From CAZSMC01 sp964607755 (GTDB lineage: Bacteria; Zhuqueibacterota; Zhuqueibacteria; Residuimicrobiales; Krinioviventaceae), in the NCBI GenBank assembly GCA_964607755.1, contig CAZSMC010000006.1, forward strand, positions 35,027-99,026: a stretch of DNA of 64,000 bases, read 5' to 3'. Below the pieces are notes generated by a model. It saw nothing but the letters and a program-made list of their open reading frames with translations, was not told where the DNA came from and ran no database searches. Of the stretch, positions 1 through 9,170 are shown one piece after another. A program made the translations under genes and the position numbers. Numbering within the stretch: position 1 is the stretch's first letter; each line of letters opens with the position of its first letter.

Positions 1-2246
1 TCTTCGGAAGCGCCGCCGCAATTGAACACAATGCGCGCTTTATAATCAGAAGGATTCTCCATGAGAAACTCATAGGAAAAATGCCGTTTCGTTCTTCCCA
101 GTGGTGTGGGATTGATTTTGCCATAGTTTTCATACGGACTCTCTGCCCGTTCAATTTTAGCATCGATGGCCCGGTTGCTTTCCGAGTAGGCATCGAATTC
201 AAACACATATTTTTCACCTCGGACTATGGGAATATTTTCCTGTTTCAACTGCACGTTCCGGAAATCATCTCCGCCGTTATTAATATTGATGTGACAAAAG
301 CCTTCGCTGGTCACATCAACTTGAGCCTCGGCATTCGTGACGGCAAAATCCCATTTATTTGTACTGTTCGAAAAATTACCGTTCCGGACCATATTGTCAC
401 CAGGCGAAACCAGATTCACATAAATGTCTTCTTCGTTAGAAAAATCGCTTTCGACACCCTGATCGTCTACAGCAGTAACGCGAAAATAATAGCGCTGGTC
501 ATTTGGCAGACCGGTGATTTTTGCCAGCGTTGCCTTGGACGTATCCACCACGGTTGTCGGATTGGGTGCGTTATCGCCGTAAATGTTATAATACTCGACG
601 TTCGAATCGCCAAATTTATTAAAAACCAACGTCACGTTATCACTGCCCTGTTCAACAAACAACAGCGGTTTCTCGACAACACCATCCCAGGGAAAGCGAA
701 ACGTGCGATAAGTATGATAACCATCGACAAAATTCATCTCATAAACAACATTTCCATCCGGGGTAACTTCCATGGCCTTGGGTGAGTTCGATTTTACCCA
801 GTTAATCAAGGTATTTCCATTTGGAAGCCGTTGAGCATTTCCCATATAATGCGTGTAATAATTTCTATTATCTGATCCACGACATTCCCACACCAGAGTT
901 GCCGTCATTTTTTCAGTATCGAGTACATATTCAACTGCGCGGGATTGTTTCGGGTTGTGTAAATTACCATTGTCAAAAACTGTATAATGATTATCGCCGA
1001 GCACTCGAATATCATGTTGCATGTTAAAACCATTGAGCTCATCATTAACAAATTCAAACTCATTATTTGCCCCGCCAAGCCGCCAGATAATCTGGCCAGT
1101 CTGCCGATGAATCTTTGTCACCTCGCTCAAATGACGGCTGGACAACAAAATATGTCCGTCCTCATCAATATCGATGGCATTCATATGCGGAAATCGAAAT
1201 GAATTGGCTCTGGGGTCTGCTTCATTTGGCTCACAATAACCAATAATATCAGCAGGGTCAAAGTTATCCCAGGCTCGCCACTGAAATATTTTTTCGTGGT
1301 CAGGGGTAAATTCCTGGATGCAGCATTCTCGAACATTGGCGTTTGTCTTGCCGCCCGCCACATATTGACTCATATCAACAGTATCATTACGCCGGCCGAT
1401 CAAAAGATAATGACCGTTTTCCAGCAACTGCATGCCGTGTTCATCAGTGCCGTATCCATCCACAGCTTTAAATTCATCGATTTGGTTAAAATTTATATCA
1501 TAATTCACAAAACGGTGTCCGCCATCTCGGGCGAGCATGGTGATGGTACCGTTTTTCTGCACCTTAAAATCACGGCGGCGGTCTCCGTCCTTGAAACGAT
1601 GGTACCACACCGGCGAGCCGTCGTTATCAAAAATAATGTTATAGGGACCTTCATTGCGCCAGTTATTAATAAAAATATATCCATCGCCGGGATTCTTGTT
1701 GACAAAGACATCAATGTGCGGGAAATCGCTGGGAACCGAGACGCCGTTCGGCATGATCATCGCCCGACCCACAGCATCCGGTTTTGACAACGACGGCTGG
1801 ACTTTTTCATCACGCTCGTCCGGCATGACAAAATCCGGCAAAGGTTCATTGTTGGGAGTCACTTTAAATTCGAACGATGTCGGTTGAATCGTCTTGTTCA
1901 AAGTCCCAGTCACCTGGGGTGAGATAGTAACTGTCACCCGTTCCCCCGGTACATACTTTTGCTGGGGAGTAAAAATGATGGTTTCATCATCGGAAGCAAT
2001 TTTTGTATTGCCAGTCAGGTTGCCGCTCTTGCTCCCGCTTATCTGAACACATGAATGGAGATTCGTCAACGCTGACGGTTCCACGTTCTCGAAACGGATG
2101 ATAATCGTAGCGTTTCGTGCAACGCGGGTCGAATTGGCTTCGGGATAGAGATATTGATAATCATCCGGGATTTCAGCAGAAACGATCAGCGGGAATAAAA
2201 CGAGCAACAGCCCATACATCAACCTATGTAAAAAACGATTTCGCAT
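1..2246 (-). CDS. Secreted arylsulfotransferase-like (ASST) protein, C-terminus cut by window edge
   Basis: The minus-strand reading frame is open from an ATG at 2246 to the window edge (748 codons visible), with a GAGGA ribosome site about 9 bases upstream. A short hydrophobic signal peptide is followed by an Ig-like domain (about 28-125), an arylsulfotransferase beta-propeller (about 150-520), a fibronectin-III-like stretch and the start of a carbohydrate-binding-like sandwich. The propeller carries the conserved pieces DEHGMQLL, FPHMNAIDID and QHDIRVL, whose histidines are candidates for the sulfate-transfer site. It is a close paralogue of 2295-4841 and 13231-15807. ASST enzymes move sulfate between phenolic compounds without PAPS. 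The acceptor here is unknown. By analogy with its paralogues, a T9SS sorting tail should lie beyond the edge. Confidence 0.85.
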   Translation of the reverse strand, partial: MRNRFLHRLMYGLLLVLFPLIVSAEIPDDYQYLYPEANSTRVARNATIIIRFENVEPSALTNLHSCVQISGSKSGNLTGNTKIASDDETIIFTPQQKYVPGERVTVTISPQVTGTLNKTIQPTSFEFKVTPNNEPLPDFVMPDERDEKVQPSLSKPDAVGRAMIMPNGVSVPSDFPHIDVFVNKNPGDGYIFINNWRNEGPYNIIFDNDGSPVWYHRFKDGDRRRDFKVQKNGTITMLARDGGHRFVNYDINFNQIDEFKAVDGYGTDEHGMQLLENGHYLLIGRRNDTVDMSQYVAGGKTNANVRECCIQEFTPDHEKIFQWRAWDNFDPADIIGYCEPNEADPRANSFRFPHMNAIDIDEDGHILLSSRHLSEVTKIHRQTGQIIWRLGGANNEFEFVNDELNGFNMQHDIRVLGDNHYTVFDNGNLHNPKQSRAVEYVLDTEKMTATLVWECRGSDNRNYYTHYMGNAQRLPNGNTLINWVKSNSPKAMEVTPDGNVVYEMNFVDGYHTYRTFRFPWDGVVEKPLLFVEQGSDNVTLVFNKFGDSNVEYYNIYGDNAPNPTTVVDTSKATLAKITGLPNDQRYYFRVTAVDDQGVESDFSNEEDIYVNLVSPGDNMVRNGNFSNSTNKWDFAVTNAEAQVDVTSEGFCHININNGGDDFRNVQLKQENIPIVRGEKYVFEFDAYSESNRAIDAKIERAESPYENYGKINPTPLGRTKRHFSYEFLMENPSDYKARIVFNCGGASE

Positions 2247-2294
2247 TTTGATTTATCCTCGTTGATTATAAATTAAAATTAACAGAAATGAAAC

Positions 2295-4841
2295 TCATTT
2301 GAGAATTGACATTTTTTTGATATCTTGCCACATGTACTTCCCTTCCGCGGTTTGTGCATGCATTTTTATAAAGTAAAGACCGGAACTTAAATTATTCGAT
2401 TCAAAACCGACCCGATGCCATCCTTTTTCCACATCGTGATCGATAAGATTCTCCACCATTTGACCGGCAATATTGTAAACAGAGAGATTGACGCCACTTT
2501 TTTCCGGGACATGGAACGCAATAGTAGTCGACGAGTTGAACGGATTCGGATAGTTATTTTTAAGAATAAAATCCGACGGCAAAGCAGGCTCGTCTTTCTC
2601 AACATTCGATTCGTCGACTAGTTTGAGAGAAATATTATCAATGTACACATCAGCTTCGTACTTGCCAGTATTGATAACCACCCGGGCATTGTAATCGGTT
2701 TGATCTTGCATTTCAAACGAATAAGAAAAATGCCTTTTTCGTGTGCTCAAGGGCGTTAAACCATTTTTGCTATAATTCGTCCACGGGGATTCATCTTCGC
2801 CGATTTTGGCTTCGATAGTTCGCGGTGCACTGGCCCAGGCATCAAATTCAAAAAGGTACTCTTCACCTTGCACAAGCGTCAGCCCGGCCTGGCGAATCTG
2901 GACATCATGTTCATCGCCGCCACCGTTATCGATTTTGAAATGAAAAACACCTTCCTCAACCGACCAGACTGCAGATGCACTGCCACGCACCAGCCAGGTC
3001 CAGTAGGCAACCCTGTTGTCAAAAGTACCATTGGTTACCATATTTGTGCCAGGGTTGATAAAATGGATATCAGCGCTTTCTTCGTTGGAAAAGTCACTTT
3101 CCGAGCCGTCTTTGTTGACCGCAGTCACCCGGAAATAATACTTTTCACCGGTCTTAATATCTGTGAGCTTTTTCAGCGTTTGTTCCGAAGTCGCTATTAC
3201 TTTTGTCGGCCGACGATGAGTATCGCCGTAAATTCGATAATAATCCACATCCGGATCACCGAATTTGTTAAAAATCAGAGTGACATTTGTGGGCGTGGGC
3301 TCGACAATTAAGTAGGGTTTTTCCACCGTGCCATTCCACGGGAATCGAAACGCGCGGTATGTCTTCGCGTCCTGGACAAAATTCATTTCATAAACCTTGT
3401 CGCCGTCCGGTGTGACTTCCATGGCTTTTGGCAGTTTTTCAATCGCCCAGTTGATGAACGTATTGCCATTCAGCAGGCGTTGGGCATTCCCCATGTGGTA
3501 GGCATACGTCGGCGGATCTTCCATATAACTCCACACCAGGGTGGCTGTGCCTTTTTCTGGATCAATTTCATATTCCAGCGCTCTGGACACCTGGGGATTA
3601 TGCAGACAGCCATTGTCAAAAATGGTGTAATGTCCGTTGCCCAATACCCGGACACTGTGCTGATTATAAAAACCGTCAAGCGGATCATCGACAAAATCAA
3701 AATCATTATTAGCGCCGCCCAGCCGCCAGATCATCTCGCCGGTCTGCCGGTCAATTTTTGTCACCTCGCTCAGGCGTTTGCTTGAGAGGATGATATTAGC
3801 GTCATCGTCAATATCGATCGAATTCATGTGAGGAAAACGGAAGGAATCGTGCGTTGGCAAATCATCCGGACTGTAACCGATCATATCGCGGGGATCAAAA
3901 TTCTCCCAGGCCGGCCATTGAAAAATGAGCTCACCGTACTCTGTGAATTCCTGAATAGCCGTTTCCCGAACCGTGGCATTCTTTTTTCCTCCGGACACAT
4001 ATTTGCTCATATCGACCTGGAAGGTACGCCGGCCAAGAAGCAGCACATGACCGTTTTCAAGCACGATGCATTCATGTTCATCTGTGCTGTATCCATTGGT
4101 CGCTTCAAACTCGTCAATCAGATTGAAATTTTGGTCGAAATTGAGAAATCGCTCGCCCCCATCGCGGGCCAGCATGGTGAGGGTACCATTTTTTTGCACT
4201 TTGAAATCACGCCGGCGATCTGAAGTGCGAAGATACCACACCGGAGAACCGTTGCTGTTGAACATGACATTGTACGGCGTGCCGCCCCAATTATTGATGA
4301 AAATATACCCTTCAGCCGGATCTTTATTCACGCTCACGTTCACGTGCGGAAAGTCACTGGGTACAGAAATGCCATTTGGCATGATGCACGCACCGCCAGC
4401 AGTGTTTTGAAGAACATTATTTGATTTTTTTATTGTGCTTTTTGAGGATTCCGAGAAGGAACAATTCTCCTTGCGAGCTACAGAAAATGTAAAAGTTAAG
4501 CGATCCCTATTTACACCATCGATTATAGGTTTTATTTCAACAGTAATCTTTTCACCGGGGGTAAAGGTCGTTTCGGGATTAAAAGTAATCGTGCGCTCAT
4601 CTGAAGCCATTTTTGTATACCCGGAGATTTTTCCGCTCTGTTGTCCATTTACAGCAATTATTTTATTCAGATTTGTAATTTTTTGCGGTGAGAGTTCTGA
4701 AAATCGAACGATAATCGAGGCGTGTCTGGAGACGTGAGTTGCATTCGGCGAAGGGGAAAGATACTGTATGTGTTCACGCTCCAATGAAAAAATGGAGCTC
4801 ACAAAAAACAATGTTAGAATAAAAAAAAGTGATTTTTGCAT
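2295..4841 (-). CDS. Secreted arylsulfotransferase-like protein with T9SS sorting domain
   Basis: This is an 848-residue protein. In order it has a signal peptide (1-20), an Ig-like domain (about 25-125), an ASST propeller (about 150-510), a fibronectin-III module (about 515-595), a carbohydrate-binding-like sandwich (about 600-745) and a C-terminal sorting domain from about 770 (NNYPNPFNSSTT, then VYNIAGQMV). Candidate active-site residues by family pattern are His256 (DEHE), His338 (FPHMN), Arg356 and His395 (NQHS). The family performs PAPS-independent transfer of sulfate between aryl sulfates and phenols. The sorting tail implies export through a type IX secretion system and surface attachment or release. 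It lies 48 bases upstream of the paralogue at 1-2246, so the two are probably cotranscribed. An AGGA site lies 7 bases before the ATG. Confidence 0.88.
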   Translation of the reverse strand: MQKSLFFILTLFFVSSIFSLEREHIQYLSPSPNATHVSRHASIIVRFSELSPQKITNLNKIIAVNGQQSGKISGYTKMASDERTITFNPETTFTPGEKITVEIKPIIDGVNRDRLTFTFSVARKENCSFSESSKSTIKKSNNVLQNTAGGACIMPNGISVPSDFPHVNVSVNKDPAEGYIFINNWGGTPYNVMFNSNGSPVWYLRTSDRRRDFKVQKNGTLTMLARDGGERFLNFDQNFNLIDEFEATNGYSTDEHECIVLENGHVLLLGRRTFQVDMSKYVSGGKKNATVRETAIQEFTEYGELIFQWPAWENFDPRDMIGYSPDDLPTHDSFRFPHMNSIDIDDDANIILSSKRLSEVTKIDRQTGEMIWRLGGANNDFDFVDDPLDGFYNQHSVRVLGNGHYTIFDNGCLHNPQVSRALEYEIDPEKGTATLVWSYMEDPPTYAYHMGNAQRLLNGNTFINWAIEKLPKAMEVTPDGDKVYEMNFVQDAKTYRAFRFPWNGTVEKPYLIVEPTPTNVTLIFNKFGDPDVDYYRIYGDTHRRPTKVIATSEQTLKKLTDIKTGEKYYFRVTAVNKDGSESDFSNEESADIHFINPGTNMVTNGTFDNRVAYWTWLVRGSASAVWSVEEGVFHFKIDNGGGDEHDVQIRQAGLTLVQGEEYLFEFDAWASAPRTIEAKIGEDESPWTNYSKNGLTPLSTRKRHFSYSFEMQDQTDYNARVVINTGKYEADVYIDNISLKLVDESNVEKDEPALPSDFILKNNYPNPFNSSTTIAFHVPEKSGVNLSVYNIAGQMVENLIDHDVEKGWHRVGFESNNLSSGLYFIKMHAQTAEGKYMWQDIKKMSILK

Positions 4842-4865
4842 AGGTCATCCTTGTAGAGAATGATA

Positions 4866-5654
4866 TTACAATTCTTCTAATAGCTTTTTTGCTTGATGTT
4901 TTATCATCGTGTCCGCGGCAAGTCCATGTGCAACGTCTTCTGTCTCTACAATTTCTTTCAAAAGTCGTTTGGACCGCTCCTGCTGATCCTGTTCCGCCAG
5001 AGCTTGAGCAAGATATAATTTATTGAAAAGATTGTCCGGTGCCATTTTGTAAGCGCGTTCGAGATAGCTCAATGCCTTTTTCTTCGAAGGCCAGGTCAGC
5101 ACCAAAGGAATTTTAGGTACTTTGCGGTGAAGCAAACCCAGCATGCGGTAACCCCCGGCATCGAGATAGTCGGCATCGAGTTCGATTGTCTTTTCAGCAT
5201 GATATTTTACTTTGCCAGCCACTCCCTGGCGCGCAGAAGTTAAAAGTCCCTGCACTTCTCCCAGGTATCCCCATAAAATCCCCAACCAGCAATGCAGCTC
5301 AACCCCCTTTGGATACTCATCAACGACCTTTTCTCCAAAATCGATAGCGCGGTGGTAAAGTCGCTGTCTGTATTCTTTATCATCAGTGGTAAATGTGGCT
5401 TTAAAATAAAAGGCTCGAAGCAGCTTCCAAACAGCCTCGTATTTTTGCTCACCAGAATTTTCATTGACAGCTTGCCGATACCAGTGAATCGCCTTATTTA
5501 TGGTTGAAGAATCGGCAAGAATTTTTTCTTTATTAAAATTTTTGTTCCGTTGTTCAAAAAGGCTGTCTGCACGGGAGAGTGGAGTAGCGGCGGCAAGAGG
5601 AAAAGCTAAGAACAACACACAAACAATAATACATCGAAATACATTATTTTTCAT
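4866..5654 (-). CDS. Exported tetratricopeptide-repeat protein
   Basis: A 262-residue protein with an N-terminal signal peptide (hydrophobic about 7-22, ending in an Ala-rich cleavage region). The rest is helical TPR-like pairs, seen best at about 50-70 (AIHWYRQAVNE), 105-140 and 190-215 (ALSYLERAYKMAPDN). TPR proteins are usually binding scaffolds, so no catalytic role is expected. The layout resembles the TatT-type TPR component of TRAP transporters, but no partner genes are nearby and I do not assign it. It sits 24 bases upstream of the ASST gene 2295-4841 and is probably the first gene of that transcript. No clear Shine-Dalgarno is visible. Confidence 0.75.
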   Translation of the reverse strand: MKNNVFRCIIVCVLFLAFPLAAATPLSRADSLFEQRNKNFNKEKILADSSTINKAIHWYRQAVNENSGEQKYEAVWKLLRAFYFKATFTTDDKEYRQRLYHRAIDFGEKVVDEYPKGVELHCWLGILWGYLGEVQGLLTSARQGVAGKVKYHAEKTIELDADYLDAGGYRMLGLLHRKVPKIPLVLTWPSKKKALSYLERAYKMAPDNLFNKLYLAQALAEQDQQERSKRLLKEIVETEDVAHGLAADTMIKHQAKKLLEEL

Positions 5655-6044
5655 CGAGCACCGGGGAATTTCGTCATTCCTTTAATTACCTGGATTTCAA
5701 GCGTTCCGCTTGCAGTTGTTTAAAAAAATAGATTGTAAAAAATTGTTAATACATTTTTAAAATATATAATTTATAGCGACATTTCAAAGCATGAATTTAC
5801 AATCAATGTATGAAAAATCCGTAAACTTTACAGCGATTAAAGCGAACCTTTTTACCTGTCAGGCATTCAATTAGATACATGAATTTAGAGAAACACCTGT
5901 AAATATTGACAATAAAAAATGTATATAGATACATATCATTTAAGTAAACCAACTTGACAAGAAATAGTTCTTGATTTTCTATCAAAATTGTGTTAAAATT
6001 ATGGACATTTTAAATTTGGATAAACTAAGGATTTTATAAGGCTT
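5655..6044. other. Divergent AT-rich intergenic region
   Basis: About 390 bases separate a minus-strand TPR gene from a plus-strand lipoprotein gene, so promoters in both directions should lie here. A TTGACA hexamer at 5954-5959 is followed 17 bases later by TTCTAT (5977-5982), a weak candidate promoter for the lipoprotein gene. A small palindrome (CAAGCG-TTC-CGCTTG) lies at about 5699-5713. No credible gene is seen. Confidence 0.4.
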
Positions 6045-7577
6045 ATGAATGCAAAATTGAAACTCTTTGCGCTTTGTCTTCTTTCTTTGACTGTCTTTGT
6101 TCTGTTAACCTGTGATTCTGATACCGGAACAGGACCTGAAAAAGAAAAACCACAAAGTGCTGTTAAAGGAACAGTTACATTCACCGGCGAATGGCCGGCA
6201 GCTCCATCAGAGGTTCGCATGGTTGCTTCTGTATCGTTTCCACCAGCCTCTGCGGATGATTTGATTTTAGGAGAATCCATTCCTCAAGATGTCTCTTCGT
6301 ACGATTACACATTAAAACTGGATCCTGGTAAATACAGACTCATTGGTGTGGCCTGGCGCACATCAGATGCTGAGTGGACTCTATCCAACATTTGCGGCGT
6401 TTACATTGCCGGCGGTGATCCGTTTATCCCGGGCGTGGTGACACTGGGAAATGAGGATTCCGTGGCTGAAGATATTGACTTTTCAGTAGACCGCTCAATC
6501 GCCAAACCAGCAAGTCAAGCTAAAATTGAAGGATCGGTACATTTTGAAGGACAATGGCCACAGGAATATACGCATGCCATTGTTGTGGGATCGACAAACG
6601 ATCCGTTTTCCGATTCGTTTTCACTTTTTGATTTGAGCTTTGGCAACGTCATCGAAAAAGGCACTCAATCGATAAATTACACCATAAACGCACAACCTGC
6701 CACGTATCAGGCGATTGGAGTGTTATTTTTTAATGTGAACGAATCAATTTCTGGAGAAGCGTTTTATTATTCCCAGAACGTCAATGCGCTGTCCATTGTG
6801 CAAGTGACTGTGGGGGCGAATCAGACTGTGGCTGGCCCTGATTTTGATATTAAATTTACCGTAGCAAATAGCGGTATCAAAGGTACAGTCATATTTACCG
6901 GAAGCTGGCCGGCTCCTCCGGCTGAAGTACGGCTCGTTGCTACTGAAACGTTCCCACCCAGTCTGGATGACCTGATTATTGGTGAGTCGCTGCCGGCAAA
7001 CCAGCAATCTGCAAATTACTTTTTCCATCTTGCGCCTGGCAGCTATAAAGTTGTGGGTGTGGCCTGGCGCGCTGAAAGCCAGAGCTGGGCATTGACAAGT
7101 ATCTGTGGCGCGTATTTCGCGGGTGAGGATTCTCTGTCGCCAACCGAGGTTGTCATTCCTTCGGAAGATTCTGTGATTGAAAATGTCAACATGAAAGTGA
7201 ATCGTACCAAAGCCAGGGAAGTCACGGATACTAAAATCGCCGGCAGTATTGAATTTCAGGGCGAGTGGCCGTCTGACATTATCGAAGCCCGGGTTATCGC
7301 CACGACAAAGTTCAATATTTTCCCCACAGAATTGCCAACCATGCTGGACCTTGGATTTAGCGATGGCATCGAACCGGGAACTGCGCAAGTTGATTATTTG
7401 ATCCAGGCTTTTCCGGGGACTTTTGTGGCAACCGGGGTGTTATTCTTCCGTGAAGGCCAGAAATTGACCATGAATGATATTTTTTATTCGCTCGATGTCA
7501 ATGGACTTGACTTGTCACAATACAAAGTCGAGAGAAATAAAACAGCAGATGGGCCGGATTTTGTGATTCAGTTTTAG
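6045..7577 (+). CDS. Lipoprotein with two tandem A-B module pairs
   Basis: A 510-residue predicted lipoprotein. The signal segment ends in a lipobox (VLLTC, Cys23) followed by a Thr/Gly/Pro/Glu linker. The remainder is an A-B-A-B arrangement: A modules at about 40-150 and 277-386, B modules at about 160-272 and 397-510. Every module begins with the same strand pattern (GTVTFTGEWP, GSVHFEGQWP, GTVIFTGSWP, GSIEFQGEWP). A modules share a GVAWR segment and B modules share GVLFF. The repeats look like beta-sandwiches, and no catalytic motif is evident. I do not recognise a named family. The gene stands alone on the plus strand inside a minus-strand cluster. An AAGG site precedes the ATG. Confidence 0.8.
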   Translation: MNAKLKLFALCLLSLTVFVLLTCDSDTGTGPEKEKPQSAVKGTVTFTGEWPAAPSEVRMVASVSFPPASADDLILGESIPQDVSSYDYTLKLDPGKYRLIGVAWRTSDAEWTLSNICGVYIAGGDPFIPGVVTLGNEDSVAEDIDFSVDRSIAKPASQAKIEGSVHFEGQWPQEYTHAIVVGSTNDPFSDSFSLFDLSFGNVIEKGTQSINYTINAQPATYQAIGVLFFNVNESISGEAFYYSQNVNALSIVQVTVGANQTVAGPDFDIKFTVANSGIKGTVIFTGSWPAPPAEVRLVATETFPPSLDDLIIGESLPANQQSANYFFHLAPGSYKVVGVAWRAESQSWALTSICGAYFAGEDSLSPTEVVIPSEDSVIENVNMKVNRTKAREVTDTKIAGSIEFQGEWPSDIIEARVIATTKFNIFPTELPTMLDLGFSDGIEPGTAQVDYLIQAFPGTFVATGVLFFREGQKLTMNDIFYSLDVNGLDLSQYKVERNKTADGPDFVIQF

Positions 7578-7687
7578 GCAGGATTAGGACAGCAAGACTT
7601 TTTATAGAAAGGTGCGCCAGTAATACCTTAGTTAATAGTGTATAATGCAGATGTTTGTTTTGTGAGCAGAAAATCGGAAACAGGTTT

Positions 7688-7783
7688 AACAATGGGTCGC
7701 TGAATGAATTCAATTTATTTGATAAGACCAAAATAAATAGTAGCTTATAAATATTACTCCCAATCAAAAAGCGACCCATTGTT
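7688..7783. repeat. Perfect 14-bp inverted repeat pair, 96-bp span
   Basis: AACAATGGGTCGCT at 7688-7701 is repeated as its exact reverse complement at 7770-7783. The 68 bases between are AT-rich and carry no convincing gene. It could be a very small non-autonomous element or the base of a long hairpin. No target-site duplication is obvious. Confidence 0.6.
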
Positions 7784-7809
7784 CCAGATGTCAGATTATC
7801 TCCACCTAA

Positions 7810-7966
7810 CCCAGGTTCGACACTTTAATGTTAAATTCAATATTTACAATAAAAGAACAGGTCTTCACTACACGGGATTAGGGAATCATTTTTATTGTAA
7901 ATAATGAACTTAAATCAAAAATAATTTATAAAATAGCCAAAATATAAAACAACTGTCGAACTTGGG
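7810..7966. repeat. Second inverted repeat pair (12 of 13 bases), 157-bp span
   Basis: CCCAGGTTCGACA at 7810-7822 pairs with TGTCGAACTTGGG at 7954-7966, with one mismatch. It lies just downstream of the 7688-7783 pair. The enclosed DNA is AT-rich and has no coding signal. Two such pairs side by side in the same 400-base gap suggest remnants of small mobile elements. Confidence 0.5.
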
Positions 7967-7994
7967 CTAATAACCAAGGTAATACATTTGCCAT

Positions 7995-8028
7995 AAAAAA
8001 AAGTCCGGTAAAAATTTACCGGACTTTT
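7995..8028 (-). terminator. Rho-independent terminator of the sulfotransferase gene
   Basis: A perfect 12-bp stem (AAGTCCGGTAAA, 8001-8012, with its complement at 8015-8026) and a 2-base loop are followed on the minus strand by a T run from 8000 down to 7995. It sits 35 bases beyond the stop of the minus-strand gene at 8063 and ends that transcript. Confidence 0.85.
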
Positions 8029-8062
8029 CGCGTTCATCTCATTCTTTTCAATTCATGTGGTC

Positions 8063-9145
8063 TCAACTCAGAAACGTCTCATAAATCGGGGCATAATCTT
8101 GTCGAATCTTTTCCTCATCCAGACCAAATTTTTCCAGACTGTATTTATGTTTGCTCTTGTAATTTCTTTGCTTTTCTGCGGTTTCCTGAATGGTTTTTTG
8201 CAGTTCAGATGACGGTTTTTCACCAATAAAGTCCATAATCTCGTTCATCAGATTATCAAAATTCTGCATCAGTCGCGGAAACGTGACGACTTTGACCTTA
8301 TCTTTTGGGATTTTACCAGATACATAATCATTATAGAATTTCATCGACAGCTCCAGAAACGCATCGTAAAGACGATCGATGTATTTCTGCCGTGTCTCTT
8401 CCGGCAAATTCCAGAATCCGAATCGGCCGTCAAGGACGCCAGTGACCAGACTTAATCCCGAAGGCACAGTGCTGAGCGGGTCCCTCACCATGTACAGGAT
8501 TTTAGCATCAGGGAATTCGTTTAAAAAGCGGGGAATGCGAACGCCAAGCGAAAACAACTTGCCAATCACCCGGTCGCGTTTTTCGCTGATAAGATTGCGG
8601 CGCCATATTTTTCTCAGCCAGCTAAAATCACGTTTTGAGGTATCGCGAATGTCGGGATCGAACATCTCTTTTGGATCGTCTTCAGACCAGGCGAGGAAAA
8701 AGCCATAAACAAAAAAGCCGTCAAAGTAACGGAAAAGCAAGGAAGGATCATCGGTTTCAATGCCGGTCAGGCTTGTTTTGTGCGCAGCCGCTTCGTGGAA
8801 CCGAGCCGGGCTCATTTTTTCTAGCAGGGGCAGAAAAGGTTTTAATAGTGTTTGCAAAACCAGCGAGGGGTAAAGCATTTTCCAGATTCGCATCCCGGAA
8901 CCAAGTCCGTTTTGGACTAAAAAGCGCTGCAAAAAGGTCGTGCCGGTTCTGGGATTACCCACAATAACCACCGGATTTTTCACCCGTTTTTTCCACAATG
9001 ACGGAAAAAAGACATAGTCCAGAATCATGCCAATAGAGACGATTACATAGAGCAGCAAAAATCCGATAAACATGGGCAGGAGAGCGAACCATTTATGAAA
9101 CGTGTGACCAACTGCCTTGAAAACCATGATCATTCGAGAAAGCAT
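8063..9145 (-). CDS. PAPS-dependent sulfotransferase family protein, membrane-anchored
   Basis: A 360-residue protein with one or two N-terminal hydrophobic segments (about 18-50) and then a sulfotransferase fold. The 5'-phosphosulfate loop is GNPRTGTTF (about 63-71), and the 3'-phosphate-binding strand is ILYMVRDPLSTVPS (Arg221, Asp222, Ser229). Enzymes of this family move sulfate from PAPS to hydroxyl groups of sugars, lipids or small molecules; the acceptor is not readable here. The ATG at 9145 is chosen over the upstream TTG because GGAGG lies 6 bases before it. It is 25 bases downstream of a KAS-III-like gene, so the two are very likely one operon ending at the hairpin at 7995-8028. The neighbouring genes encode extracellular ASST proteins. 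Confidence 0.85.
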   Translation of the reverse strand: MLSRMIMVFKAVGHTFHKWFALLPMFIGFLLLYVIVSIGMILDYVFFPSLWKKRVKNPVVIVGNPRTGTTFLQRFLVQNGLGSGMRIWKMLYPSLVLQTLLKPFLPLLEKMSPARFHEAAAHKTSLTGIETDDPSLLFRYFDGFFVYGFFLAWSEDDPKEMFDPDIRDTSKRDFSWLRKIWRRNLISEKRDRVIGKLFSLGVRIPRFLNEFPDAKILYMVRDPLSTVPSGLSLVTGVLDGRFGFWNLPEETRQKYIDRLYDAFLELSMKFYNDYVSGKIPKDKVKVVTFPRLMQNFDNLMNEIMDFIGEKPSSELQKTIQETAEKQRNYKSKHKYSLEKFGLDEEKIRQDYAPIYETFLS

Positions 9146-9170
9146 CAAAATCCTCCGTTATATATTTTCC

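Noticed and set aside
81..785. Plus-strand open frame of 234 codons at the left end
   Set aside because: It lies fully antisense to the ASST gene 1-2246, whose minus-strand translation matches its two paralogues throughout. The plus-strand frame has no ribosome site or family resemblance.
6744..7388. Minus-strand open frame of 214 codons
   Set aside because: Antisense to the duplicated lipoprotein, whose repeats are coherent in the plus frame. It is a shadow frame.
7498..7779. Minus-strand 93-codon frame across the inverted repeats
   Set aside because: It begins in the repeat and ends inside the lipoprotein gene. Composition is not protein-like, so the repeats are not a transposase remnant on present evidence.
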